Assembly (NCBI GenBank): GCA_945874155.1
Contig: CAMCFO010000008.1
Coordinates: 1-64,000 of the forward strand
Source: an uncultured Bacteroidales bacterium
GTDB lineage: Bacteria > Bacteroidota > Bacteroidia > Bacteroidales > UBA932
Direction: 5' to 3'
Length of the DNA stretch: 64,000 nt
The position numbers and the translations under genes are program-made. Shown one piece after another: positions 43,060 to 51,755 of the stretch. Position 1 is the stretch's first letter. Every line of letters starts with the position of its first letter. The notes beneath the pieces are model-generated. The model had not been told where the DNA came from and searched no databases. It saw nothing but the letters and a program-made list of their open reading frames with translations.

Positions 43060-43878
43060 TCATCTTATACTTCGGATTGAAAGGGGTCTGTCAGCTATCC
43101 AGAACACGGACGGGCCGCTGCCTGACATTGCCGCATAGACCGCCCCCTGACTGTAGCACTGTCTGATTATCTCGCCCACAAGCGGATGTTCCTCCACCAC
43201 GGTCTTCTGGAAATCGTTCACCACGCTCTCCTTCCAGCCTTCTATGCTGCCGCGCAGGGCATCACGCAGGCGGATTGACGGAACGTGAGGGGTGATGCTG
43301 CCGTAAGCCTTGGCTGTGGAGACGGAAAGTTTGCCGTCCAGCGCCACCACGCCCATCTTCCACTTGGCTTCCGGGTTGTGTCCGCAGTCCAGAAAGTCGA
43401 GCGGATAATCGCTGAGGATTTCTCCCCTACCCTCCCCGAACATAGGACGGTTGTGGATGAAGAAGGCGCAGTCGCTGCCAAGTTCCGATGCGAGGGTGCA
43501 GAGTTCAGTAACTGAAAGCCCCAGAGAAAAAAGTTCGTTCAGCATACGGAGAGTGAAGGCTGCGTCCGAAGAACCTCCGCCCAGTCCAGCTCCTACGGGA
43601 TTGCGTTTTTCAAGGCTGATCCGCACAGGACCTATCCCGTAGCGCTCAGCCATAAGCCTCCAGGCCTTTGCACACAGATCCGACATAGGGTTCCAGTCCG
43701 GTATACCCGGTGTTTTTGAAAAAATGTCTATGCTGAACCCGTCAGAAGGCACTATTTCCAGGACATCAGAAAGTCCGAAATAAGGCACAAACACGGTTTC
43801 AAGGTCGTGAAAGCCGTCGGGACGCTTGCGCAGGACATTCAGCCCCAGGTTGATTTTGACATTAGGGTGGGAAATCAT
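43060..43878 (-). CDS. ispE: 4-diphosphocytidyl-2-C-methyl-D-erythritol kinase
   Basis: 272 residues of the GHMP kinase family: fourth step of the MEP isoprenoid pathway. KINLGLNVLRKRPDGFHDLETV is the IspE N-terminus. NPVGAGLGGGSSDAAFTLRML is the ATP-binding Gly-rich loop, and AAMSGSGPSVFWI near the C-terminus is GHMP motif III. Follows the suf genes at 22 bases and probably belongs to that operon; the pathway's IspG/IspH enzymes need Fe-S clusters. Confidence 0.95.
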   Translation of the reverse strand: MISHPNVKINLGLNVLRKRPDGFHDLETVFVPYFGLSDVLEIVPSDGFSIDIFSKTPGIPDWNPMSDLCAKAWRLMAERYGIGPVRISLEKRNPVGAGLGGGSSDAAFTLRMLNELFSLGLSVTELCTLASELGSDCAFFIHNRPMFGEGRGEILSDYPLDFLDCGHNPEAKWKMGVVALDGKLSVSTAKAYGSITPHVPSIRLRDALRGSIEGWKESVVNDFQKTVVEEHPLVGEIIRQCYSQGAVYAAMSGSGPSVFWIADRPLSIRSIR

Positions 43879-43900
43879 AGCCTTGTCAGCTTAGAAAAGA

Positions 43901-44524
43901 TTACAAAACAGAACGTACCGCCGTTTCAAGCTGTTCCGACAATTCCGCACGGCGTGTCTCATCCGGAACCATAGCCAGCACAGGAGCAAGGAAGGAAACC
44001 ATCTGCAAAAATCTTGCTTCGGCCTCCGGAATTCCTCTGGACCTCATATAGAACTGCGCATCTTCGTCGAGTTTGCCTACAGTGGCCCCGTGTGAACATT
44101 TCACGTCATCTGCATAAATTTCCAACTGGGGACGGGTGGTGACTTTGGCCGTGTCTGTGAGCAGGATATTGTGGTCAGCCTGATAAGCTTCGGTCTTCTG
44201 CGCATCGTGAGCAACCACAATCCTTCCGTAGAAGCCCACCTGTGCCGTACCTCCCACTATGCCCTTGAAGTCCTGACTGGAGATGCAGCCCCCGACTTTA
44301 TGTTCCATAGTCACGGATATGTCCAGACGCTCATTCCCCGGGCATAGGTAAATCCCGCCCAAGTTCACCTCTGCCCCCTCCCCTTCCAGAGTTATGTGCA
44401 GAGCAATGCTGCAACTCACCCCGGGCAAGGCCACCAGAAGCAGGTCCAGTTTCTCGTCCCGGCCGAGAGTGAATTCCCCCGGAATATCGTCCCTGCCGGC
44501 AAAATATATTCTAAAGTCCGTCAT
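43901..44524 (-). CDS. sufD: SufD, short form
   Basis: 207 residues, about half of usual SufD (about 430). What remains is the beta-helix core and C-terminus: GRIVVAHDAQKTEAYQADHNILL, PQLEIYADDVKCSHGATVGKLDEDAQFYMRSRG (the conserved CSHGATxG block) and GIPEAEARFLQM. The N-terminal helical region is missing, and no remnant precedes it: the sufC stop lies 14 bases inside the start. SufD forms the SufBCD scaffold for Fe-S cluster assembly with SufB and SufC. Appears intact in frame, so a genuine short version is likely. Confidence 0.88.
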   Translation of the reverse strand: MTDFRIYFAGRDDIPGEFTLGRDEKLDLLLVALPGVSCSIALHITLEGEGAEVNLGGIYLCPGNERLDISVTMEHKVGGCISSQDFKGIVGGTAQVGFYGRIVVAHDAQKTEAYQADHNILLTDTAKVTTRPQLEIYADDVKCSHGATVGKLDEDAQFYMRSRGIPEAEARFLQMVSFLAPVLAMVPDETRRAELSEQLETAVRSVL

Positions 44525-45260
44525 AGCCGTTCTCCTCGATAAGGTTCACCAACTCCCTGCCTCCTGTCTTGACTATGCGTCCTTCCTTGAGCACATGCAC
44601 TATGTCCGGCACTATATACTCCAAAAGTCTTTGGTAGTGAGTGATGATGATTGAAGCCTTTTCAGGGGTGTGCAGGGCATTCACTCCGTTTGCCACTATC
44701 CTGAGGGCATCCACATCCAGTCCGCTGTCGGTCTCGTCCAGAATTGACAACACCGGGTCCAGCATAGCCATCTGGAAGATTTCGTTGCGTTTTTTCTCTC
44801 CTCCGGAAAAGCCCACATTCACTTCCCTTTTGGAGAATTCAGACTTCATCTGCACGAAAGCCATCTTCTCCTTCATCAGCTTGAGAAAATCGCCCGCCTT
44901 GAGTTCTTCCTGCCCCTTTGCGCGACGGTGAGCATTGACTGCCGACTTCATAAAATTAGTAATGGTCACTCCCGGAATCTCCACAGGGTACTGGAAGGAC
45001 ATAAATATGCCCGCTACAGAACGCTCCTCAGGAGACATCGCGAGCAGGTCCCGCCCCATATACTCGATGCTGCCGGAAGTAACGGTGTATTGAGGCTTGC
45101 CTGCCAGCACCGAACTCAGGGTACTCTTTCCGGCACCGTTGGGCCCCATAAAGGCGTGAATTTCACCTTTGCGTATTTCGAGGTCGATTCCACGCAGGAT
45201 TTCCTTTCCTTCGATTCCCGCGTGCAGACCACTGATTTTCAATATGATATCGTTTGCCAT
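44511..45260 (-). CDS. sufC: SufC, Fe-S assembly ATPase
   Basis: 249 residues. Walker A MGPNGAGKSTLSSVL, the SufC signature SGGEKKRNEIFQMAM, Walker B LSILDETDSGLDVDAL and H-loop IIITHYQRLLEYI. ATPase of the SufBCD complex in the cytoplasm. Separated from sufB by pnuC (4-base gap) and overlaps sufD by 14 bases. Confidence 0.97.
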   Translation of the reverse strand: MANDIILKISGLHAGIEGKEILRGIDLEIRKGEIHAFMGPNGAGKSTLSSVLAGKPQYTVTSGSIEYMGRDLLAMSPEERSVAGIFMSFQYPVEIPGVTITNFMKSAVNAHRRAKGQEELKAGDFLKLMKEKMAFVQMKSEFSKREVNVGFSGGEKKRNEIFQMAMLDPVLSILDETDSGLDVDALRIVANGVNALHTPEKASIIITHYQRLLEYIVPDIVHVLKEGRIVKTGGRELVNLIEENGYDGL

Positions 45261-45264
45261 AAGC

Positions 45265-45924
45265 CTATTGATTTTCTTTTCTATAAAGTTTCATCCAGCC
45301 CACCAGGGAGACGATTCCATTGATGAGGTACAGTGCGCATACTATAGGCATAAACACGTGTCCCACCATCAGATGCATAGTCACCTGGGCTATGTTCACG
45401 AAGAGCCAGAGTATCCAGCATTCCCATTTTTTCAATGCCGAAAGCAGTTGGGCCGTCAATATGAGCACGGTCACCAGAGCATCCAGATAAGGTATGGGGT
45501 CAGGAGAAAAATAGCCCGGACACCAGTCCCTTCCGAGTTTGAGCAGCAGCCAGCCCCACAGCACGGCGAAAAGCGGGACCAGCACAAGAAGAGCGGCTCT
45601 CGACTTCCAGCCGAGCATAGTCACCTTCAATTCGTTAGTCTTGCCCTTCACTTCTTCACCTTTGCGGGGATGAGACCAACGGTAATGCCCGAGAACGTTG
45701 ATTCCCAGGGACAGGGGCTGAAGCAGCAGGGAGGCGTAGAGATGCTTGTTGAAGAACATAAGGGTGAGTCCTATGGTATAGAGATACCCCACCCAGAAAT
45801 TGTATTTGCTGTTCCTTCCGGCGAGAAAGACACAGGTGAGCCCGAGGACGGAAGTCAGCAGGTCTATGAGCAACACCGGAGTGTCGGAACCTATGGTAAA
45901 TAATGTATAATTGAGCCAATCCAT
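45265..45924 (-). CDS. pnuC: PnuC-family nicotinamide riboside/NMN transporter
   Basis: 219 residues, about seven hydrophobic helices. GYLYTIGLTLMFFNKHLYAS and LQPLSLGINVLGHYRWSHP carry the family pattern including the conserved WxHP-like segment after helix 3. PnuC proteins are facilitators for nicotinamide riboside (others take thiamine or riboflavin). It sits between sufB and sufC with 4-base gaps on both sides, an unusual place. No riboswitch is seen upstream, as there is no space. Substrate not provable from sequence. Confidence 0.85.
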   Translation of the reverse strand: MDWLNYTLFTIGSDTPVLLIDLLTSVLGLTCVFLAGRNSKYNFWVGYLYTIGLTLMFFNKHLYASLLLQPLSLGINVLGHYRWSHPRKGEEVKGKTNELKVTMLGWKSRAALLVLVPLFAVLWGWLLLKLGRDWCPGYFSPDPIPYLDALVTVLILTAQLLSALKKWECWILWLFVNIAQVTMHLMVGHVFMPIVCALYLINGIVSLVGWMKLYRKENQ

Positions 45925-45928
45925 AATA

Positions 45929-47365
45929 TTAACCTATTGAACCTTCGAGAGATACCGAAAGCAGTTTACGAGCCTCCACTGCAAATTCCATAGGAAGCCG
46001 GGCCAGAACCTCCTTTGCATAACCGTTCACAATCAGCCCCACGGCATCTTCAGCCGGTATGCCTCTCTGGTTGCAATAGAAGAGCTGGTCCTCACTGATT
46101 TTGGAGGTTGTGGCCTCGTGTTCCACAATTGCTGTCGGATTGGAATTCTGTATGTCGGGGAATGTATGCGCTCCGCAATCCGAGCCTATGAGCAGGCTGT
46201 CGCATTGGGAGTAGTTGCGGGCGTTTTCTGCCCCCGGGAGCATTTTCACGAGTCCCCTGTAACTGTTCTGGCTATGTCCTGCGGATATACCCTTGCTGAC
46301 TATGCGGCTGCGGGTGTTGCGGCCTATGTGTATCATTTTGGTGCCGGTGTCCGCCTGCTGCCGGTTGTTGGTCACGGCCACGGAATAGAACTCCGAGGAG
46401 GAATTGTCGCCCTTGAGTATGGTGGAAGGGTATTTCCAGGTGATTGCGGAACCGGTCTCGACCTGAGTCCAGGACAAATGGCTGCCGCTGCCCTTGCATA
46501 TTCCTCTCTTGGTCACGAAGTTGAATATGCCTCCCCGCCCCTGTGCATCTCCCGGATACCAGTTCTGGACCGTAGAGTAGCGCACGTCGGCATCCTTTTC
46601 GACAATGATTTCCACCACCGCCGCGTGAAGCTGGTTCTCGTCACGCATCGGGGCTGTGCAGCCTTCCATATAGCTCACATAGGAACCTTCATCCGCCACT
46701 ATGAGAGTGCGCTCGAACTGTCCCGTTCCCTTGGCATTGATGCGGAAATAGCTGGACAGTTCCATAGGGCAGCGCACACCCTTGGGAATGTAGCAGAAAG
46801 ACCCGTCGCTGAATACAGCGGAATTGAGGGCCGAATAGAAATTGTCACCCGAAGGCACCACGGTGGCGAGATATTTCCTCACCAGATCGGGATGTTCCTT
46901 CACCGCCTCCGAGAATGAGCAGAAGATTATGCCCTTTTCAGCGAGCGCCGCCCTGAAGGTCGTGGCCACGGAGACGGAATCGAAGACCGCATCCACAGCC
47001 ACACCGGCAAGGGCCGCCCTTTCGTCCAGAGGAATGCCCAGTTTGTCGAAAGTCTTTTCGAGTTCCGGGTCTATTTCTTTCGGACGGTCTGACTCCTTTT
47101 TCGGTGCCGCATAATATATTATGTCCTGAAAATCAATCTCGGGTATATCCAGATGCCCCCAGGTCGGGACAGTCATCTTCTGCCATTTGCGGAAGGCATC
47201 CAGACGGAAATCCAGCAACCACTCCGGCTCCTCCTTCTTGGCCGAAATCAGACGGATAATATCCTCGTTCAAGCCCTTCGGGATGAATTCCTGGTCCACG
47301 TCTGTCACGAATCCGTGCTCGTATTCCTTGCCTGAAAGTTCTTCAATTATATTGTCTTGTTTCAT
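45929..47365 (-). CDS. sufB: SufB, Fe-S assembly scaffold
   Basis: 478 residues from ATG 47365. The frame extends to 47395, but a TATCTTTG -7 box at 47384-47391 overlaps that extension, and the ATG at 47377 is only 6 bases past the box; the ATG at 47365 ([18 protein letters not shown]) fits SufB homologues. Conserved segments: [44 protein letters not shown] (the conserved Cys) and [17 protein letters not shown]. First gene of sufB-pnuC-sufC-sufD-ispE. Confidence 0.97.
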   Translation of the reverse strand: MKQDNIIEELSGKEYEHGFVTDVDQEFIPKGLNEDIIRLISAKKEEPEWLLDFRLDAFRKWQKMTVPTWGHLDIPEIDFQDIIYYAAPKKESDRPKEIDPELEKTFDKLGIPLDERAALAGVAVDAVFDSVSVATTFRAALAEKGIIFCSFSEAVKEHPDLVRKYLATVVPSGDNFYSALNSAVFSDGSFCYIPKGVRCPMELSSYFRINAKGTGQFERTLIVADEGSYVSYMEGCTAPMRDENQLHAAVVEIIVEKDADVRYSTVQNWYPGDAQGRGGIFNFVTKRGICKGSGSHLSWTQVETGSAITWKYPSTILKGDNSSSEFYSVAVTNNRQQADTGTKMIHIGRNTRSRIVSKGISAGHSQNSYRGLVKMLPGAENARNYSQCDSLLIGSDCGAHTFPDIQNSNPTAIVEHEATTSKISEDQLFYCNQRGIPAEDAVGLIVNGYAKEVLARLPMEFAVEARKLLSVSLEGSIG

Positions 47366-47383
47366 ATCGTTTCGCATAACTCG

Positions 47384-47391
47384 CAAAGATA
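47384..47391 (-). promoter_or_regulatory. -7 element of the suf operon
   Basis: TATCTTTG on the minus strand. It decides the sufB start, because the longest reading frame would begin upstream of the expected transcript start. Confidence 0.65.
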
Positions 47392-47472
47392 GCAAATATT
47401 ATCGAATACCCTGATTTTTGAATTTGTTTGAATATATTTCCTTTTCGGATATCTTTTACACTCGAAATTCAT

Positions 47473-47480
47473 TAACTTTG
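47473..47480 (+). promoter_or_regulatory. -7 element of the nagB-like genes
   Basis: TAACTTTG, perfect TAnnTTTG, 80 bases before the ATG at 47560. Confidence 0.55.
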
Positions 47481-47559
47481 CAGGAGCTGTTTCTCGTCAA
47501 TCCGCCAATGCGCTTCCGGGTCCGGCATATTCACAGGCAAAACACTAAACATATAAGCA

Positions 47560-49476
47560 ATGAAGAAATTCACATTACCAAAAGATGGCGGTCTCATAGA
47601 AGAGGGGTTGCCTAACGGTATTAAGCATACATTTGAGCATATCCCCGCTCATATTTACGAAGACGAGGAAATTGCAAGCAAATGTCTTGCAGACAAAATC
47701 GTTTCTTCTATAAAGGCTTCAGACGGCATCTTCCGTCTGGGACTGTCCACCGGTTCCACTCCTGTCAGCCTCTATCGCGAACTTGCAAAACGCCATCAGG
47801 AGGGTGCGGTTTCATTCAACAGGGTCGAGATTTACAGCATCGATGAATATTATCCTGCGCCGGCCTATTCACACAGCCGCAACCGCCGACTCTTCGAGGA
47901 ACTCATAGACAAAGTGGACATCAAGCCGGAGGCCGTACACATCCCACGCATAGATGAGTTGAAGGACAGTTCCTATGTTTCCGATTTCTGCACAAAGTAC
48001 GACCAGATTGCCTCAAATCTCGACCTGCTCATAATGGGTGTGGGAGAAAAGGGACAAATCGGATTCAATGAGCACGGCGCATCGGAACTCAGTCGCACCA
48101 GGACCGTTCTCCTGTCCTATCCATCCAGAAAAAGACAGGCGAAGAACTTCGCAGGCAAGGTGGAGATGACTCCGAACAGTGCCATTGCTATGGGCATTTC
48201 CACTATGCTCAGCGCCAAGAAAATCTATCTTCTTGCTTGGGGTGAAGACAAGGCCCAGGTGGTCAAGGATATAGTTGAGGGCGAGATGTCAAGCTCGTGC
48301 CCGGCATCGCTGCTCCAGAAGCACAGCAACATTTCCTTCTATGTGGACGACAATTCAGCCAGCCTGCTCACAAGAAACGTGGCTCCGTGGCTCGTGGGCC
48401 CTTGCGAATGGACACCGAAGTTCATCAGAAAGGCTGTGGTTTGGCTCTGCGAACAGGTGCACAAGCCTATACTCAAGCTCACCCAGGGCGACTATCTCTC
48501 CAACGGACTTGGGGAACTGCTTGAGAAACACGGACCTTATGACAAAATCAACATAAACGTATTCAACGACTTCCAGCATACGATTTCAGGTTGGCCGGGA
48601 GGAAAGCCGAATGCTGACGACAGCACCAGACCTGTGCCTTCATCACCATTCCCTAAGAGAGTCGTGATTTTCTCACCTCACCCTGACGATGATGTGATTT
48701 CTATGGGAGGTACATTCATCCGTCTGGTAGAGCAGGGACACGATGTACACGTGGCTTACGAGACTTCCGGAAATGTGGCCGTTCACGACGATGTGGTACT
48801 CCAGCATATGGATGCCATCCACGAGCTCGGCTATGGGGACGATTTTGAAAAAGTCAAGGCAATTGTGGCTTCCAAGAAACCGGGTGAACCTGAACCGCGC
48901 GCCCTGCTTGAACTCAAGGGTGCCATCAGAAGGTCCGAGGCCCGTTCTGCAGTGAGGTCATTCGGTCTGAATGCAGACACCAACGCACACTTCCTCAACC
49001 TGCCTTTCTATGAGACCGGCGGCATCAAGAAGGGAGAGCGCACCCAGGCGGACATAGACATAATCATAGACCTGCTCCAGAAGGTTCAGCCTCATCAGAT
49101 TTACCTTGCAGGTGACCTTGCAGACCCTCACGGAACACACAGAGTCTGCACTGAAGCCGTGCTTGAGGCCCTGAACCAGCTCAAAGATGAGGCTTGGCTC
49201 AAAGAATGCCACGTGTGGCTGTACAGAGGTGCCTGGATGGAATGGGAGCTCGGAAAGGTGGATATGGCAGTTCCGCTCAGCCCTGACGAGGTGATCAAGA
49301 AACGCCACGCCATCTACCGCCACCTCTCACAGAAGGACATAGTGCCGTTCCCGGGAGAAGACCCGCGCGAGTTCTGGCAGAGGGCCGAAGAGAGGACACA
49401 GAATACCGCACGCCTTTACGACGAACTCGGTATGGCTGAATATCAGGCAATTGAGGTGTTCGTGCGCCTGTTTTAG
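47560..49476 (+). CDS. NagB-like / PIG-L deacetylase fusion protein
   Basis: 638 residues. Residues about 1-290 are a glucosamine-6-phosphate isomerase/deaminase fold (GLSTGSTPVSLYREL, VEIYSIDEYYP, LIMGVGEKGQIGFNEHGASE). Residues about 365-620 are a PIG-L/LmbE deacetylase: VIFSPHPDDDVISMGGTFIR and the second zinc His in DLADPHGTHRV. In NagB the loop reads GxGEDGHxAFNEP with catalytic Asp and His; here they are Lys and Gln, so the deaminase half may be inactive or altered. Followed 47 bases later by a normal nagB. The fusion is widespread in Bacteroidota; amino-sugar metabolism is the likely context. Confidence 0.88.
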   Translation: MKKFTLPKDGGLIEEGLPNGIKHTFEHIPAHIYEDEEIASKCLADKIVSSIKASDGIFRLGLSTGSTPVSLYRELAKRHQEGAVSFNRVEIYSIDEYYPAPAYSHSRNRRLFEELIDKVDIKPEAVHIPRIDELKDSSYVSDFCTKYDQIASNLDLLIMGVGEKGQIGFNEHGASELSRTRTVLLSYPSRKRQAKNFAGKVEMTPNSAIAMGISTMLSAKKIYLLAWGEDKAQVVKDIVEGEMSSSCPASLLQKHSNISFYVDDNSASLLTRNVAPWLVGPCEWTPKFIRKAVVWLCEQVHKPILKLTQGDYLSNGLGELLEKHGPYDKININVFNDFQHTISGWPGGKPNADDSTRPVPSSPFPKRVVIFSPHPDDDVISMGGTFIRLVEQGHDVHVAYETSGNVAVHDDVVLQHMDAIHELGYGDDFEKVKAIVASKKPGEPEPRALLELKGAIRRSEARSAVRSFGLNADTNAHFLNLPFYETGGIKKGERTQADIDIIIDLLQKVQPHQIYLAGDLADPHGTHRVCTEAVLEALNQLKDEAWLKECHVWLYRGAWMEWELGKVDMAVPLSPDEVIKKRHAIYRHLSQKDIVPFPGEDPREFWQRAEERTQNTARLYDELGMAEYQAIEVFVRLF

Positions 49477-49522
49477 AATGCGACTGTCCCGAAAAGAATT
49501 ATTAACCCAAAATATTTGAATA

Positions 49523-50314
49523 ATGAGAGTAATCATTGAACCGAATGCGCAGGAAGGATCAGTCTGGGCTGCGAATTACATCGTTTCACGCATCAAGGCC
49601 AAGGCTGCTGTTACCGACAAGCCTTTCGTTCTCGGTCTTCCGACCGGAGGGACCCCTGTCGGAACATACAAGGAACTGATTCGCCTGTACAAAGCCGGTG
49701 AGGTTTCCTTCAAGAATGTCATTACCTTCAATATGGACGAATATGTAGGTCTGCCGGAGAACCACCCTGAAAGCTACCACAGCTTTATGGCACGCAACTT
49801 CTTCGACCACGTGGATGTTCCGAAGGAGAATATCAACATCCTCAACGGCAATGCTCCTGACCTCGCTGCCGAGTGTGCAGCCTACGAGGAGAGAATCAAG
49901 GCTGCCGGAGGAATCGACCTGTTTATGGGCGGTGTGGGCGAAGACGGTCACCTGGCCTTCAATGAGCCTTTCTCATCCCTCGTTTCTCGCACAAGGGTGA
50001 AAAGTTTGACTTACGACACTATTCTCGTCAACTCCCGCTTCTTTGACGGAGACCTTTCACAGGTTCCGACAACTGCTCTCACAGTGGGTGTGGGCACGGT
50101 GATGGATGCGAAAGAGGTGCTTGTGCTTGCTTTCGGACACAAGAAGGCCACTGCCTTGAAGAACGCCATTGAAGGAGCCTACTCGCAGTCTTGCACGCTT
50201 TCTGCCCTCCAGGCTCATCAGCACGGCATCATCGTGGCTGACGAACTGGCAGTAGGCGAACTCAAAGTCAATACATACAGGTACTTCAAGGACATCGAGA
50301 AGGACAACCTTTGA
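49523..50314 (+). CDS. nagB: Glucosamine-6-phosphate deaminase
   Basis: 263 residues. Converts glucosamine-6-P to fructose-6-P and ammonia. All catalytic marks are there: [15 protein letters not shown] (phosphate loop), FNMDEYVGL (proton-transfer Asp) and [15 protein letters not shown] (catalytic Asp, His and Glu). Directly follows the NagB-like/PIG-L fusion and ends before a strong terminator, so the two form an operon. Confidence 0.97.
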   Translation: MRVIIEPNAQEGSVWAANYIVSRIKAKAAVTDKPFVLGLPTGGTPVGTYKELIRLYKAGEVSFKNVITFNMDEYVGLPENHPESYHSFMARNFFDHVDVPKENINILNGNAPDLAAECAAYEERIKAAGGIDLFMGGVGEDGHLAFNEPFSSLVSRTRVKSLTYDTILVNSRFFDGDLSQVPTTALTVGVGTVMDAKEVLVLAFGHKKATALKNAIEGAYSQSCTLSALQAHQHGIIVADELAVGELKVNTYRYFKDIEKDNL

Positions 50315-50389
50315 CAGATTCCCGGTCAAGCCGGGAATGACGTTGAGCGATAACATCCTTCCCGACCTGTTCGGGCATCGCAATGCAAA

Positions 50390-50421
50390 CAAGCCGGCTG
50401 GGGATTCCAGTCGGCTTGTTT
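50390..50421 (+). terminator. Terminator of nagB (copy 1 of a 32-bp direct repeat)
   Basis: CAAGCCGGCTGG / CCAGTCGGCTTG stem (one G-T pair), then GTTTGAGTTT. The identical 32 bases occur at 51195-51226. Confidence 0.8.
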
Positions 50422-50439
50422 GAGTTTGGGCCTTTGAGA

Positions 50440-51050
50440 TTATTCCTTTTTTGAGTATGACCTGTTTTTGTTGCCTCCGATAGTTTCCAGATATCCGAAT
50501 TCGGTTAATTGGCGCAAATAACGCCTTGCCGTCGTTTCAGGGAAACCCAATGCACTGACAATATCCTCCGTCCTTATCTGCTGTTTATCGGCCATAAAAA
50601 TTAAAATATCGACCAGTTTCTCCGCCAAAGATGGCTTAATTGCCCATTTATCGGCCATTTGCTTAACCGAATCCACTTTATCGGCCACTTCAGCTGATTT
50701 GACATATTGTTCAATATCCTTTCTGAGATGGTCGCAATGCAAACGTGCCATACAATTGAGGAATATTTCAATATCCTCATTATCTCTCGTGTCAATCAAA
50801 GCTTGGATGTAATCTCCTTTATCAGGTCCAGATTCATCAACTGCTCAATTATGGATTTACCTTTTGCGGCAATACCCTCGTCAAACAGCAGTTGGGCTTC
50901 AACTTCCGTCACCGTGCTCCCCTCAATCGCCGTGGAATGGGTAATAATCGAATACAGATAGAATTTGTCATAATCTATCTGCTTTGATATGCCCAATTCC
51001 TGATACTGCCGGAGCAGTTGCAAGAGTAAAGTCTTGTTCTCAACCGTCAT
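50440..51050 (-). pseudogene. Fic-family protein, internally deleted pseudogene
   Basis: The N-terminal part (ATG 51050 to about 50815) encodes a Fic N-terminus with the inhibitory-helix motif YLYSIITHSTAIEGSTVTEVE, ending MNLDLIKE. Past the junction the frame shifts: read in the other phase it continues GDYIQALIDTRDNEDIEIF, then the winged-helix C-terminus (EDIVSALGFPETTARRYLRQLTEFGYL) to 50440. Intact Fic proteins have roughly 150 residues between these points, including HPFxxGNGR; that catalytic core is missing. The second part has no ATG near its start. AMPylation activity is therefore lost. A TACATTTG -7 box (51123-51130) still precedes it. Confidence 0.8.
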
Positions 51051-51122
51051 TTCTTGAACTCTTTTCAATCTTGCCACCCCCACATCGGTGACTCAATATA
51101 ACTCATACATTAGGTCAGATTG

Positions 51123-51130
51123 CAAATGTA
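51123..51130 (-). promoter_or_regulatory. -7 element upstream of the fic remnant
   Basis: TACATTTG on the minus strand, 73 bases before ATG 51050. Confidence 0.4.
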
Positions 51131-51194
51131 CAAATAAATTGATTTTTTATATCGGAACAAAATACTTTTTAGTCAGCCCCATCCCAAATACAAG

Positions 51195-51226
51195 CAAGCC
51201 GGCTGGGGATTCCAGTCGGCTTGTTT
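51195..51226 (-). terminator. Terminator of the ribosomal operon (copy 2 of the 32-bp repeat)
   Basis: Exact copy of 50390-50421, 23 bases after the rplQ stop codon. In minus-strand orientation the stem is CAAGCCGACTGG / CCAGCCGGCTTG. Ends the long L16-to-L17 transcript. Confidence 0.75.
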
Positions 51227-51248
51227 ATCAATATGTCCGGCAGAATTA

Positions 51249-51752
51249 TTATTCTGCTGCTTCGGTTGCAGGGGCCTCGGTTGCCGGTGCTTCTGCTGGG
51301 GTTTCTGCTGCAGGGGCAGCTTCAGCCTTCTTAGCACGGCTGCGGCGAGTTGATTTCTTGGCCTCTTTCTTCACAGTTGAAGCGAGAGCTGCCTCATTGA
51401 AGTCAACGAGCTCGATAAGAGCCATATCTGCACCGTCGCCCTGACGGAATCCTGTCTTGAGTACTCTGGTGTATCCGCCCGGACGCTCTGAAATCTTCGG
51501 AGCAATAGTGCGGAAGAGCTCTGTAACAGCCTCCTTGTTCTTCAGGTAGCTGAAGACAGTACGGCGGGAAGCAGTTGAGTCGTCCTTGGACTTGGTGATG
51601 AGAGGTTCAACGTAAGACTGCAGAGCCTTTGCCTTTGCTACAGTGGTCTGAATCCTCTTGTTGAGAATCAGAGACGTAGCCATATTGGCGAGGAGTGCCT
51701 TGCGGTGTCCGCTCTTGCGACCAAGGTGATTGATTGCCTTATTGTGTCTCAT
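51249..51752 (-). CDS. rplQ: Ribosomal protein bL17
   Basis: 167 residues; the first 125 are L17 ([45 protein letters not shown]). A C-terminal extension of about 40 residues begins with a basic [15 protein letters not shown] patch and ends in an Ala/Pro/Glu/Thr repeat. Extensions of L17 are common in Bacteroidota. Last gene of the operon, 3 bases after rpoA. Confidence 0.97.
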   Translation of the reverse strand: MRHNKAINHLGRKSGHRKALLANMATSLILNKRIQTTVAKAKALQSYVEPLITKSKDDSTASRRTVFSYLKNKEAVTELFRTIAPKISERPGGYTRVLKTGFRQGDGADMALIELVDFNEAALASTVKKEAKKSTRRSRAKKAEAAPAAETPAEAPATEAPATEAAE

Positions 51753-51755
51753 ACT

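Noticed and set aside
45200..45930. Riboswitch upstream of pnuC
   Set aside because: There are only 4 bases between sufB and pnuC and no structured leader.
47560..50314. Simple tandem duplication of nagB
   Set aside because: The first gene is a different architecture (NagB-like plus PIG-L) with altered active-site residues, not a recent duplicate.
50440..51083. Two separate small regulator genes (winged-helix protein and a 95-aa protein)
   Set aside because: Both parts align to consecutive regions of one Fic protein and the second lacks a proper start codon; a deleted pseudogene explains them better.
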